DNA of 64,000 bases from Gyrodactylus bullatarudis. Its lineage: Eukaryota > Platyhelminthes > Monogenea > Gyrodactylidea > Gyrodactylidae. Below are positions 49,399 to 62,556 of this stretch, one piece after another. The stretch covers positions 1 to 64,000 of the forward strand of contig SSNU01000321.1 in NCBI GenBank assembly GCA_012064415.1, written 5' to 3'. The notes beneath the pieces are model-generated. The model had not been told where the DNA came from. It worked only from the letters and a program-made list of their open reading frames with translations, and searched no databases. Position 1 is the first letter of the stretch. Each line of letters begins with the position of its first letter. A program made the position numbers and the translations under genes.

Positions 49399-49975
49399 TC
49401 AAAGCTAATTGACATAAAGTTGGGAATCTATGGTTTTAACAGCAGTAAAATCTTTTCATCAAGAATTGGAATATGTTGCCTACTTTTACCATTTGAAGAA
49501 AAATATGGTCATTTTATGGAGAATTTTTATTTATTAAACCCTTGGAGTCCGAAAAATCTTTTTTTCATGATTTGGATTCTATCTTTTTCTATTTCAGAAT
49601 ACGCTAATTACGAATCTACAGTTTTTTATTTCAGGAGTTATCGATGAGAATTTGGGCTGATCTATAGGACATTTGTCCCCTCTTGTTTGGCAGTAATTTT
49701 TCTGAATGACAAAGAGACTAAGGGCTTTTTAACATCGATGAAATGAAAACGAATCCTTGGCGGTATTCAGATTTCTTGTCTAATAATTCTGATCCTGAAA
49801 ATTTTTTATTTTTTTATATAAGAATTTATGTAAGAACTTATTTTCTTCAAATAGCGACATGATCAGGATTCCTAATAATCTTTTACATATTCGAATTCTT
49901 GATGAAATAATTGAAAATTTTGTAAAAACAATAGATTCCCAACTTCATACCAACCAACTTTATTCGATTTCTCAC
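49399..49975. mobile_element. R1 fold-back element broken by F1 and R5 pieces
   Basis: Left arm 49399-49530 (AAAGCTAATTGACATAAAGT, GGGAATCTATGGTTTTAACA) and right arm 49853-49975 (ATTCGAATTCTTGATGAAAT, AATAGATTCCCAACTTCATA) belong to one R1 copy. Between them lie an inverted F1 fragment (49541-49660, with AATACGCTAATTACGAATCT) and R5 sequence (49668-49770). Confidence 0.6.
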
Positions 49976-51208
49976 AAAAGTTGAACGTATTTTGAGGCTT
50001 TGAGATAAAAGCATCAAGATATAATCTCTCATAATTATTAATGAATAGATTTTTGTATTTTCAAGAGAATTATGATACTAGATATAGTAATTATACTATT
50101 CTTTAATGAGATCGATTAACAACCATAGAATTGTATAAGAATGTTATTTTCATTTAACTATATTGGGAAAAAATTCACAGAAATGTTTATAAGTGCATTT
50201 GCCACTTAGCTTTGGCGATATGAAAAATTGTAGCAGTGAGCGAAACCAACTCATTAAGTAAAGGAGAAAATATCCGCAATAATCAAGTAAAAATGCATCA
50301 CTCTGAATAGAAGAAAAAGTTATTCTGGTAATTATAAATAGAACTTTTAAGTACAATCTTTACTATAGAAACGAAGAAGATACTACTAATAATAATGATA
50401 ACTATGAGAAAATAGAACAGGTTATCTTGGTAAATTAAACTCATTCAGATGGTACAATAAACTTTTGATACCAAATTAATTTCAATAACTTAAATCAGCC
50501 TTCGATATGAAAAATGTAATCTTCAAGTATTTAAATATATAATACCACCAAATTTAGCTTCAAAATACCTTTCCTTGCTTCTGGAATAAGATAAACAAAA
50601 TTTCAAATTAAAAACTTTCTTTCACCGATCAGAATTGTAACATTCATGAGAAAAAATTTTGAAAATTTTATTCCAAAAAAAATTCTCTCATATCGATGGG
50701 TAATTTAAGTGATTTTGCAAAATTTCGTCTTGATATCTTGTGTACGAGCCAATTTCTTTCAAAATAAAAGAATAATGAAACTGCTTTCTTGTGGATTTAT
50801 AAATCTGAAATCTTTAGCTATTTATGATGTGACCTCTGAATTGTTGAATTATTTTTTAGAGATTTTATTAATCGATTCGATGGAAGAACAAGTATCTTTT
50901 GAATAAATATTCCCTTCTAATTCCTGACTAATATAGGTTCTATAGTTATAAAGTGTTTTGATTTTATTTAAACCTTTAGTGATTCATTTGAAAATCAAGT
51001 ATAAAACGAATTTTGATAAAAAGCTTATTTTTTGAATAAATTAATTAAAAAGGATCTTATCTTCAGAGAGTAAGACTGCCTTTACAAATCAACATCACAC
51101 CATTCAGAATGAAAGTGAAGCCCACGAAAACCTGTTTCTACAAATAAACGTTTACTCAAAAATGAAAAAAATCTTTTTTGATGTTCATTTTTAGTTGTTG
51201 ACTTCTTC

Positions 51209-51420
51209 TAAACCTAATTGACATGAAGATGAGAATTTCCTATTTTTACAAAAAACTCAATATTTTTATCCAGAAAGACATAAATTTCCACTGGGAAATG
51301 AAGGAAATGGAAACAATTTTGAGTATTTTTCCGATTGGTTTTCTTATCGTCTCGATAGGGTTAAAATTTAGAGAAAAACATTGAGTTGTTAGTAGAAATA
51401 GTGAGCTAGCTTTACTTTGG
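51209..51420. mobile_element. R2 fold-back element, partial
   Basis: Starts AAACCTAATTGACATGAAGA with TTTCCTATTTTTACAAAAAA and ends near AGTAGAAATAGTGAGCTAGC. The interior is largely deleted. Confidence 0.5.
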
Positions 51421-52808
51421 GGTCATTTATAAACAATAATTATGGAATAAGTGAAAGGAATAAAATTTTGCAAGAGAATCTTCAACTCAGAAGTGAATTA
51501 TAAAAATTGGATAGAGCATGATGTTGTTCATCTCTGACTTGATAGCCATTCTTACTCATTAGAGGCCATCATAGATGGATAAGTCTTTCGTGATGGAAAA
51601 TTATAGGTATGAATGAGACTGTAAAGCTAGAAGACATCCTAGCATAGATTTTATTTGAGGGGATACAGGGCAGAAAAGTAAAGTTATAGAGCTAAAAAAA
51701 TTCCCGTGTAGGGAAAATAGTCTTTTCAACAAAAAAATTACATTATAAACCAGGTAAGAAGGGAAGAGAACTATCATCTATTATTATTATTATTACCTTA
51801 TGACGACGATAACTAGTAGTTATTAACTACTCAGAAATAATAATAATGAAAGCAGTATTATTTAAAATGATTTTCTTTTCAATTCTCTACTTTTTACTCC
51901 TTCTATCCGACTATTACTATTTAGGATTATTGAAAAAAACGTGGAGAGAACAAGTTAAGAAGGAGGAACTTGAGAAGAAATATTCTCAATCTATTGTGAA
52001 TAAGATTAGATGCACGTGCCGACTTTGCGTGTATATATCATCAGATTGTTGTGTTGAAGATTTCCAATGAATGCAACAAAACAATGTTCCCATTGAGATT
52101 ATTTTTCTATCAGTTTATTAAATTTTTCTGATTGATTTTTAAATTCCTCTTTTAATCAAGATTAAACAAGTTTTTTGTTCAAGGTAAAAATCTATAATTG
52201 TTCCAAAATTAATGATCATTACATCATCTTCCTTACACTGATTTCGATAAAGCTCATTAATTTGATTACGCGCCCAATTTTTCAAAACAAATTTTCTCGA
52301 TGATTTAAGATATAGATGAGAGATTAAAGCTTGAAATCAAAGTATGAAATCATTCCATATCAGTTGAATTAAAAATAAACTACAAAAGACATTCCTAGAC
52401 AAATTCAAGAATTTAGAAATGAAAAATATTCTTATTTCTAAAGGAAAAGAGTTCTCCATATACTACCGCTTTCCAGAAATTAGAGAAAAGACTTAGTTTA
52501 AAAACATAGAGGAATAGAGATTGGAGCCATTCTCTGCTTTCAACGTTTGCATACACTTTATTCTCTAAACATGGGTAGATATGTAAAGAACAATTATTCT
52601 TTAGTTATTATTAAATTTATAAATAATTATGTCTCGTTATTATTTATTCATTGCAAATATATATAATTTTATCGTGTCCATCCTCCAGGGAAATAACACT
52701 CATTCAATTTAGAAAAGGTGTTTTATCTTAATGTGATTAAATTAAAAATTAATTTGATTACAGTTCAAAATTATGAAATGGTCAACAAATTAGCCAGTAC
52801 ATCAAGTT

Positions 52809-52910
52809 AGCCCGTTGGGGCGTAGTTATTCAAACCCTCCCACACCGGACACATTGAACACTCCTTCCTTGTTCCATTACTTGTACAAACCATTATTTTT
52901 ATAAATAAAT
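52809..52910 (+). mobile_element. tRNA-derived SINE-like element, copy 3
   Basis: GGGGCGTAGTTATTCAAACC then CTCCCACACCGGACACATTG. The A-box-like GGCGTAGT is fused almost directly to the B-box-like TTCAAACCC, so the middle of the tRNA-like part is deleted. The tail CATTGAACACTCCTTCCTTG matches copy 1. Confidence 0.5.
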
Positions 52911-53389
52911 ATGAATTTTTTCAATTTCAAAAGCTTATGTAGGTTGTTGCGAAATTTTTTGATTCAAAACTCTTATCCGTAAGGATTTTCATCATTAAAT
53001 AAGTATTAGGCTTTGTTGGGGATGAAACAAAACTTTATTCAAAGCCTCTTCCAGACTTGGAGACGCTCATAGTCTGAACTCTCTTTAGTTTTTTTTGAAC
53101 CAATTTGTTCTAATCTGAAAATAACTCCATCAGAATTGGTTAAAATTGAAAACTTTTTTCTATACTCTGTGAAATTTTGACAGTATGTTCTTCAAATCGA
53201 AATGAAATAATACTGAAAACAGGTTTTATCAAATTTCTGGTCTTGTTTTTGCTCTTAAAAGTCTATTACAGCTCGAATTATGAAAATTTCATTCACATCT
53301 TAGAAAATAAAACAAACAAAAAGCCTTTAATTTCCTTAATTTTAATAGCAGATTCATAAAATTCAGCTATTTTCACACATTTCAATCAA

Positions 53390-54700
53390 AGGAATATCTC
53401 CGGCGCCATGCCTGACAACCCATAAATTTTTAATTCGACAGATACTATCAAGCATAACAGAAGATGCTATGCAAGTTCACCTTGTTGGCTTTGATTTAAA
53501 CTTGAATAGATGCAGAAATCTACCAAACCAACTGCGCTACAAAAGTTCGTAGATATTGAAAAATGGACGTAAATCGACACTTGAACACAAATTCGAATTT
53601 ATCTCGAAATCTACACTAGGAGTTCAGGAATTCAATTTTTAGGCGCTCAACAGCAAAAGGATGATCTGACTAGACTTTGTAATTTTTTTAAAAGCTCTGA
53701 AAATCCACTTTTGATTTCAAAACTTCAGTTGATTTTGAAGTTTGAGATATTGAAATCTGGGATCAATATTGACCCAAAATAAAAAAAGATTAACTTATAA
53801 AAGTCTTCTTCTCTTGTTTTAGATATTTGTGATCATGGATCAAAACAGTTTTTCCATTGAAAATGATCCTTCTTGAATGAGACTTCTTATATATATTTTT
53901 CTAGAGACTTTTGTATATTATTTCTGCTTCAATCCCATAGAGTACCTCCAGGTTCAAGTGTTATTTTAACATTTTGGTTGGAGAAATGACTGGAGAAAAG
54001 AATGATAAATTGTCCAGCTATTCTCATCTCAACGTGTGTAATAAGCATATTGAGTAGGGAAAATCTAGATAAACTAATCCCTCTCTCATATTCCTATTAA
54101 AAAGTATTCTTACTACTATTATTATTTATCTTCAAAGGAAGAAATTAATGAAGCAAATTTAGCCAAGGTAAGTCTAATGCACATCTAACGTGTATCAAGT
54201 ATAAAGTTTGTCAAGGAGGTACCTCACCATACTCAGTGAATTTCGTCATGGAATAAATAATACTCTTTAATGAATATTAGAGACTCCACCTATTCTGTTC
54301 CATTACAGTGCCACTACTACTCAGCAGTGCATCATCAATCTATGCATGTAATTAAAATGTATTATTATTAGCATTATGATAATTTCTGGGCATATGCACA
54401 TTTGATACATTGTCTGTTTGTTTCTTATTTATCATATATGTATCTATATATCGTTTATGTACGTACGATCGAAATTTATCCATGTATATTTTTTCATTAC
54501 AACCAGAATTGAAGGGGAATGACTAAATGTACCGAATAGCTTCTCATGCAAATATTTGAGGCATTTAAAATAAAAAAACGTGAAAAAATTAATGGTTGAA
54601 TTAGCGGAGGATGATTCTCCGAAATAGGAAATGTTGACTCAAGCATTATCTCTTCAAATGAAAGACTAACTAACATCAGATAAAAATATTCTATAAAGTC
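53390..54700. other. Intergenic with small diverged repeats
   Basis: 53540-53580 (AAATCTACCAAACCAACTGC...GAAAAATGGAC) resembles 58821-58885. 53630-53690 (GGCGCTCAACAGCAAAAGGA) resembles 47860-47900. No gene recognised. Confidence 0.35.
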
Positions 54701-54737
54701 TACTTTCATAGAATCTGCTTGTACTCAATTCTAATAT

Positions 54738-55328
54738 AATATGAAGTTAGTTGATATGAAGTTGAAATCTATGATTTTTACAGAAATTTCGATATTTTCA
54801 TCAAGAATTCGAATTTTTAAAACATTTTTTGGAATCCTACACATATTGCCCAGTTGAAGAAAAATATTCTGAAAAAAAATTATTTTTGTGAAAAATATGG
54901 TCATTTTTCAAAATCCCATTTGGCTCCAAAATCCCATTTTTCGAACATTGAACTAAAAATTTCTATTGATTCGAAAGTCGGAGATTGACCGAAAGAGTTT
55001 TTTCATGATCAAGATAAGACAAAAAAACTGACTAGCACCGTCAAATTACCGAAAGTTACCCCATTTTTGAAATTTCATTGATTATCAAGTAGTGAAAATG
55101 ATCAAAAAATCGAAACTCTGCTCCCAAACGATAATGTGATTATGCATAATATCAGATTCAGTTGAATTGAATTTCTTGTCTAATCTTGATCCCGAAAAAC
55201 CTTTTTAGATCAACCTCCAACTCTCAAATCAATAGAAATTTTTAGTTCAAAATTCGAATTCGTGATAAAATATTGAGTTTCTTGTAAAAATGGTAAATTC
55301 TCATCTTCATATCAATTAACTTTATATA
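54738..55328. mobile_element. R1 fold-back element, complete
   Basis: Left end ATGAAGTTAGTTGATATGAA, right end CTTCATATCAATTAACTTTA. Arms mirror each other (CATCAAGAATTCGAATT at the left, inverse phrases at the right). The central part is unlike the 17459 copy and contains GAAACTCTGCTCCCAAACGA. Confidence 0.7.
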
Positions 55329-56177
55329 ATTAGAACAGTATCTCCCATGGATATTAGTAAAGGAACCAAAAAAGAGATGGAAATCACTAGGGCCTCAAAA
55401 ATATGCTGTTCTGAAAATTAAATCTTGCATTTTTAACTCATGAAAAAATGCGTTTTAATTCATTTATGATTTTTTCAGTATTGACTAACTAGTAGTATGA
55501 TCATCATTATTTAAACATTTTCATTGAAGTGCAACACGTAATTGTTATTGTCTGCTGTCACTAAAACCCTAAAGAAAATATTCATTCAGGGGATTTACTG
55601 ATTTCGTTCTGATTCAAAACAGTTTTATTTATAAGCATACTGATCAATTGAAAGTTTTTTGATATTTTCTTCTAAAACATGAGTTATGAGGCTCAATATT
55701 TTAATAGTTTGTGTCGTTTGAACATTGAACAGAATTTTCCCCAGTGAGAGTATGATTTTTAAAAATTGAAAAAAAGCCATTGGAACTGTAAATCATGACA
55801 ATTTTCCGACTTCAGATATACGTCAAAATATACGTATTTTTATTAAGAAATTGTTCATATTCATCAGCAATATTAAAATATATGCTCTGAGAACTAAAAT
55901 ATTTCGTGAGAAAGTTCATTTCTCAGAGTAGGAGAAGAAAACGATAATTTTTATGTATTTTGGTCAAGATTGAATATTCATTAAATTTAATAATAAATAT
56001 TCCCCTTTCGTGATTTTATGACCAACTGTCTAAGAAATTGCATATTTTTTCCAAATTCACCAGGATATAAATGAGTCTATCTTCAATTACTTTTTTTCTA
56101 GTTTTACTCACACATACTCGAATCATTAGCTTGATAAATTGGGATACAATACGAAGTTCAGCTTTTTTAATTTTCTT

Positions 56178-56310
56178 CTCCTTAAAGTCCCAGAGATTTT
56201 TTTCACGACACGCATTCAATCTCTTGTCTATCTTATGGCTTGTGAACACACTGATTACGAATCGACTTTAATTTTATTTTCAGGAGTTGTCGATCAAAAA
56301 TCGAGTCGTT
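56178..56310 (-). mobile_element. F1 fragment, inverted
   Basis: CTCCTTAAAGTCCCAGAG (terminal repeat), then CTCTTGTCTATCTTATGG and CACACTGATTACGAATCGAC: the right end of F1 read in reverse. The plus frames 56071-56348 are shadows of it. Confidence 0.6.
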
Positions 56311-56532
56311 ATAAAAGAATTGGCTATCTTTTAAGTTTAAGGAGATAATTTTCAGACGATTGTATTAAGTTCTACAGGTATGATTAATTAATTAATTTTT
56401 TGAAAACTGGTATTGTACGTATTTGGCCAATTATAAATCTGAGATCTTTACTAATGGGTGGTAATCGAACTATTTTCTGAGACTTGGATGTATAATAGAG
56501 AGAGACAAATTTTTCAACATCCGGAACTCATC

Positions 56533-56967
56533 TTAACCCGTTCGGTGCCGAGACTATTTCACAATGTTTGTAAAAACCAAAATTTAGCTAGTTATTTGGC
56601 CAAAAATAATACTAATACTAAGTTCACATTGTGGGCTTCAAATTAAACTTTAATTGATCCAGAAACCTATTAAACTGGTAAAGTTATGAAGGTTCAAAAA
56701 AATTGGAAAATGGACATATATGTCCATCGTAAAAATGTTCCTATCAAACCATGTATTCTAAATTTTGCTAAGATACCCCAAGTCGCAATTGAAAATTTCG
56801 AATATAAATTTCATTAAAGGCATTTTCTAAGTTAGATCTAACAGATTCGCATAGCAGCCAAAACATTGTTATATCTGACTCGCCCTAATGTATAATAATG
56901 AGTTTTCTTGGTATGTCTCTTCAAAGGCATAGTGGAGCTCGAAGTGCTATTCGTGCTATAGGGTTAA
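56533..56967 (-). mobile_element. F2 element, long inverted copy
   Basis: TTAA-CCCGTTCGGTGCCGAG at the left and GTGCTATAGGG-TTAA at the right. Up to about 56745 it is the reverse complement of the 46117 copy; the remaining 220 bp are absent from that copy, indicating an insertion or a longer variant. Confidence 0.55.
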
Positions 56968-57054
56968 TTCTAAAAGTAGCCTCAAAGTGGGAATCATCCT
57001 AAAATTAGGTCCATTCTAGATTTTTCTCAGATTTGGCCCCAAATTTTTCCAAAA

Positions 57055-57419
57055 TTAACCCCATCGTAATTCAGTTCATCGAATTCTGAAAATTTCAACT
57101 TTTTTGAAATATTATTTGTTTATCATCTCTATTAACAATTAAAAATACGTTGCTGATATTTCTCCATAAAAGTTTTATTGAAAATTCATCTTTGATATTC
57201 ATCTTCTTTTCACATCCTTAGATCTTATTCTTAATTTACGTGGTCTTCTTTACTTCAAGCTCAAACAAGCATTGCTCTTTCAGATCGTCGAGATCGCAGA
57301 GGTTGATCGCTCTTTTTACTGAGTCAATTTTGTAGAAGGAAGGTGCTAACGATGCATTCAGTTGAGAATAATTTGAGACAAATATTTCAAAAAAGTTGAC
57401 TTAATTACGATGGGGTTAA
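57055..57419. mobile_element. F4 piggyBac-type MITE, complete
   Basis: TTAA-CCCCATCGTAATTCAGTT at the left and GACTTAATTACGATGGGG-TTAA at the right. The inverted termini continue inward (CAACTTTTTTGAAATATT against AATATTTCAAAAAAGTTG). 365 bp, non-coding. An end fragment lies at 14288-14303. Confidence 0.7.
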
Positions 57420-58609
57420 TTTTGAAAAAAATTGGAATTAACCCTCAAAAATATTACAAATTATGAAATATAAATTGGGCGCTAACCTATCTAATGTCAT
57501 AAATTTTAATTCGGATAACCTGTTATTACTTTCTAAGATAATTTTCTAACTCGATTTCAAGATGCATATTTGTATTCTAATATCTGCAAAAAATACAGGA
57601 AGATTAAATTAAAGATGAAAATTGCTATAATTTAATCATAACAAGAAAATGATTAGCGAGAAAAAAATCAGCTAAATCAAGAATCCATCCTGTTTATCAT
57701 TGGCCATATCTGATATATGATAAATAATTTTTTTCAAATGTCACTAAATTGAGTTATACTCATATATCTCTGAGAAGATATTTTTTCCCAATAAATTGAA
57801 TACTGTATGTACAATGTACATCATATGATGAATTAGGACTGCAGATGGATTTGGAAATGTATTTTTTCCTCGTTTTCTCTCAGTCTCTTTTGAGAACATC
57901 ATTTCATCATTATGATTTATACTTGAAGAGAAGAGGGAAGGAAAAAACAACTTCACTGGTAGTCTTTAATCTGAGAAGAAATGCAACTTGCAGGCATCTG
58001 AGTTATTTTTCAACAGAAAAACTCCATAGATCTCTCATGATGCTGGCTCATGAATAGGGCAACCAAATGCCTTTTTTGAATTAACATCATAGAAAGCCTT
58101 CTTTGCACAAAAATAATTAAGAAACTCCTTCACAATCTCAGAAAGCATCAAAAATTAATAAAATAATGATATTATACGCTAGGATCTGCACTCAGGATAC
58201 GAATTCAATAAAAAATCAAAGGCTGATAACTTTTAAATCCTCATGATATTCTGCATTTAATCGTTCTATTAACTGAAGCTAAAAATGAGGACTTAGAACT
58301 AAAAAATTGAACTAGTGCGTATCGATACCATGCAATGTCGGATAGATCATCGGCAAAACACTTAATTTAAGCGAAAATTTTTTATATTATTGCCATTTTT
58401 CCAAAATTTTGCCTGAAAAATATCTTTTTTCATTAAAAAAACTGCTTTTTTCTGGTTGCCCTACTGATGAGTCTTGATATCAATTCCATTAGATTGAAAT
58501 TAAAGTAACAGAAGAAGGATTTGATAGTTTTTGACCCCTCATAGTGCTAGGCTTCACATCATTTGGAAATAAAAATACAAAGCTCGTTTTTTGACAAAAA
58601 TTTACGATC

Positions 58610-58910
58610 ATACTAAAGTCGGTTTATATAAAGTTCTATTTTTATGAAGATACAATTTTTTCCTGCAAATTATTTTTAGAATTCAATGATGAAATGAGTC
58701 CATACGTTTTTCAATGTTTTTTAATGAAATATAAAGTATTTTTTTCAAATTTCGATTTGGCGAGGTTACGTAAATATTAGATTCCAAACTCCATGTGAAT
58801 TCGCTTTATTTCACAATTTTAATCCACCAAATCTACCAAACTAATTGGGTTACATAGGGTCGAAAATATTGAAAAATGGACATACATGTCCATCGGCACC
58901 AATAGGCAGA
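58610..58910. repeat. R2-like arm followed by an F2 fragment
   Basis: 58618-58800 has R2 features (GTTTATATAAAGTTCTATTT, GAATTCAATGATGAAATGAG). 58865-58910 has GAAAAATGGACATACATGTC and CATCGGCACCAATAGG, an F2 end lacking the terminal CCCT-TTAA. Confidence 0.45.
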
Positions 58911-59584
58911 AAAGGCCTGATGTGAACTTTTCGGTTTGCAATTTTCTAATCCAATTTCTATTCTTCTTATTGTCATTGATTTGTACTTTAATTTATTAAT
59001 ATTTAGTGGAAATAAAGAAATTTCCACCTGATCTCCTGTCAAAAATAATCATAATAATATTCCAAGTACGTTACTGATGTTTGGATGTACAATTGTCAAC
59101 TTTTGACGACTTCCCCTGCATATTTATAAATGTGAGCTGATAAGAGATGATGTTCATATATTTTTTCATATTCGATGAGAATCAAATTGCGTCAATCAAG
59201 TTGATATATAAATCACATCATAGGCAATGTTTAGATGATGCTCTTTCTATATTTTTTCAAGATTCTTATCAGTTCACCATTGATCATAGTTCCACTGAAT
59301 GATTTTGATACAGCGTTTAATTAATATCATCAGATTATTTAGCGGATAATAAAGCTATATGATGACGAAGATGAGTATTAGAGTAGGCTAATTTTTTCAA
59401 CTTTTCCCAGCCTTAATCTCATTTTGAAGATAATCGAAAACTGAATTTTTTTTCCTCTAATAAACATACATTTTTTGAGTTTGTATACAAAATTTCGGTT
59501 AAAAATGTCAAATTTTGAACAGGCGCCAAAATTTTTCAATGAATTTTACTACGAAAAAGGACAAAATTAAGATTTTGCAACATT

Positions 59585-59728
59585 TTGAATAAAATTAGGG
59601 TTTATAGCAAAAATTGAGTCTTTTTTCACATGTTGAAAGAAAGTTCTAGGAAATAAAATTGAATAAAATTAGGGTTTATAGCAAAAATTGAGTCTTTTTT
59701 CACATGTTGAAAGAAAGTTCTAGGAAAT
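59585..59728 (+). repeat. Tandem duplication, 74-bp period
   Basis: A 70-bp block beginning TTGAATAAAATTAGGGTTTA and ending GAAAGTTCTAGGAAAT occurs at 59585-59654 and 59659-59728 with no mismatch. Confidence 0.85.
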
Positions 59729-60357
59729 TAGGTAAATTTTGATGATTTTAGGGAAAATTGGATTTTTGTATGTAAGAACATGAAAAATTTTCATTTTGAC
59801 TTTCAAAAATGTGTTTTCAATGGTTAAAACATCAATTTTTGATTAAGGCATAGAAGATTGTTCGGGGAATATACAATTTTATATTACCCCAATATGTAAA
59901 TATGGCTTTTGCAAGTGTTTTAAATTTCAAATTCATGTCGAACCCCAATTTTTTTCAACTTTGATTTCAGTAATCATGAAGTTATTTTTTAAGATTAAAT
60001 TTAACCATCAAAGGTATGAGAAAATTGCAATAATTCAGGGATCTTATATTATGTAAAATTATCATTTTTTAAGAGAAAGAAATTAAAAATCAAGAATCAA
60101 ATTTTGAGTAGAAAAGGCGAAAAATTCTCATGCTTGTCTAATGCTTATAAAAAGAGAGAGATTGAAAATTTATTTTGAGTTTTCATACGAAAAGGAAGCC
60201 AAAAAATTCATTAATATAACGCAAAAAAAAAACTTTCTGTATAGCCGCGAGAATTCAAATTATTTATTGAATCCCACATGGAAATGAGCCATTAAGTTAA
60301 CTGGCTTTTAGTTAATCTTGTTACTCAGTTTCAAGATTATCTGATTGTCTCAAGACA

Positions 60358-60690
60358 GAACTAAACCTAATTGACATGAAGATGAGAATTTACTATTTTT
60401 ACAAAAAACTCAATATTTTTCTCCAGATTCACAGAAAAAAATAACTTTTTGAATTCTAAAACGGAATGATCTAATAAAATGTGGATATTCGAAAAAATTT
60501 CGGAAAATATTTAATCTGACCAAAATTAGGCCGTTTTTTGAATTTCGAAAATGTACCAAATTTCCACTTTTTCAACTTTTAAAACCCAAAGTTTTTATCG
60601 ATTTCGATGATTCGAAGCAGTCAAGTGATGATATTTGGGATCAACAAAGAATTCGAATTCATCTGTAGAAGTTCACTGAAGTACGTCATT
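60358..60690. mobile_element. R2 fold-back element, left half
   Basis: Starts AAACCTAATTGACATGAAGA and closely follows the 14301 copy (TTTACTATTTTTACAAAAAA, ATGTGGATATTCGAAAAAAT, TTAGGCCGTTTTTTGAATTT). The right arm is missing. Confidence 0.6.
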
Positions 60691-62556
60691 ACTGTGGGGA
60701 ATCGAAGGCAAATTAAAAGCTTTACAAAATTAGATGTCAATAGAAAGGAAAACTATACCTTTTTGATAAATTCTCGATATTAAACGGCTAAAGTTAAGAT
60801 CAGTTCCACCCCCTCATAAATACTTTATTACTCAAAAGTAACCACTAAGACTTTAAAGTATTAAAATCGATATTAGCAAACCATATTTTTTTAGATCAGA
60901 ATTTCGCAAGGATCATGAATATGCTAATTATTTTTGGAAGGGTTTAGCCTAATGTTTAGTGCAATTAAATTGCATGAGAGTTTCTCTAAATTAGTGATGG
61001 TGATGTCATCAATAGAATCATGTTGAGTATTTGTAAAATACTCGTGTTTTGAATTGTTTCATTCAAAAAATGCATATTAAGAAGACTGATTTTGTTTTTT
61101 ACAATGAATTTTTTTTGAAATTTGTCAGAATATAAATGGATTTAGGAAAATTTTAGCATTTTTCACATGTGTAGACCTGGAAATGAAGAGATGGATCAAA
61201 AATGTTAAGAAGTGATTCAGTCATAATAATTTATGCATATATTTAATTGTTTGAAGAATTTTTAGTAATCGATTTAAAAATAAAAATATAACTTGAAACT
61301 TTAAAGATTCTTGTAATGCTTGATTGAATATAATTTTGATCGAATGTCCACTTCTAAATGAATAAGCTTGTTGCTTTTAATGATTAAAATGAGAATTTTA
61401 CAACGTTTTTAGATCGATGATTTTAGCTTTTCAGAACTCAGACGTTTCAAACATGATTTGAAGTTTTTTGAATTAAAAAAATTTTATTGTAGCACTATTC
61501 TGTATTGATAAAATAATCGATGTTTAATATTCAGGTCAGAGTTTTATTCCCAGATCAATTAATCAAAAATCAATGTTGCTCTCAAAATTTTCCCTGAACG
61601 CAGAATTATCTAGAATTTTTTTTCTAGATTTCTCATTGTAAATCCTTTTCATTTTTCAAAAAATGAGGATAGAATTCGAAAATAGTCTATATTAGCTAGA
61701 AAATGGCTCTAATGAATTTGGTTTGATAATATTACAGAAAAATACTACAGAATTATAACTGTGATAACAATTTCTATGATAATTTCTAAGATCTTGAGAA
61801 ATCTTCTAACAGACTTTTAGATTCGATATTTTCTCTGCTAAGATCAAACAGATGTCAGCCATATGCCGAAACAAATTCTGAAGAACAATTCACTCGATGA
61901 CTTTGAAATATTGTTAGTCATAAAGATCCATTTACATTTTAAATCTAATGTATTCAGATTTTTGAAACGATAAATACAAGTACGAGGCTTATATAAAGCT
62001 ATTTGATATGTAGATGAAAATCAACTTCTCTCTCTAAATAAAATGTCGACGGGTACTCAAATCTGGTACTTTAAGAGTATTCATGAATATCGTTATTGTG
62101 GTTAGAGGAACATTCAGCGTTCTTGCTGATTGACCCAAAGCGCGAATTGAAGTTAGAAGAAAAATAATTCTTTATATAATACTTTTGTTCTGCTTTTATT
62201 TTAAATAGTTCACAAGATTATCTATAGGTGATGATAATATTCTCTATTTATAATGATAATTTTGTTGAGTCATTTATAGCCGATAAGATTATCAAATTTC
62301 CTTCCACATGGATTGAAGCGAAGAATTGGATGAATTATTCCTATTCTTATCGTGTTCCCCCATTTTGTTTGATTAACTTGTGGTCAGAATGGGTTAAATG
62401 GATTAAATTTCAAAAATCTTCTCCAAAGAAATAAGATCCCTCTCAAAAAAGATATATTTATTTATTTTTGAAATTGCATTTCTCAATTAAGAGTTACTGG
62501 TTTTGGAAGCAATGAAATATAAAAGGGGAAGCAAATTTCTTCAGCTTTTCCCAGCC
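60691..62556. other. Intergenic, no gene recognised
   Basis: AT-rich. An R1-like start lies at about 61990 (TATAAAGCTATTTGATATGT). The frame 62228-62434 has no domain signature. Confidence 0.4.

Noticed and set aside
51846..52070. 74-codon frame with N-terminal hydrophobic stretch and C-terminal CTCRLC...CC
   Set aside because: It resembles a small secreted Cys-rich peptide, but there is no convincing promoter, signal cleavage site, polyA signal or paralogue, and chance frames of this size are abundant here.
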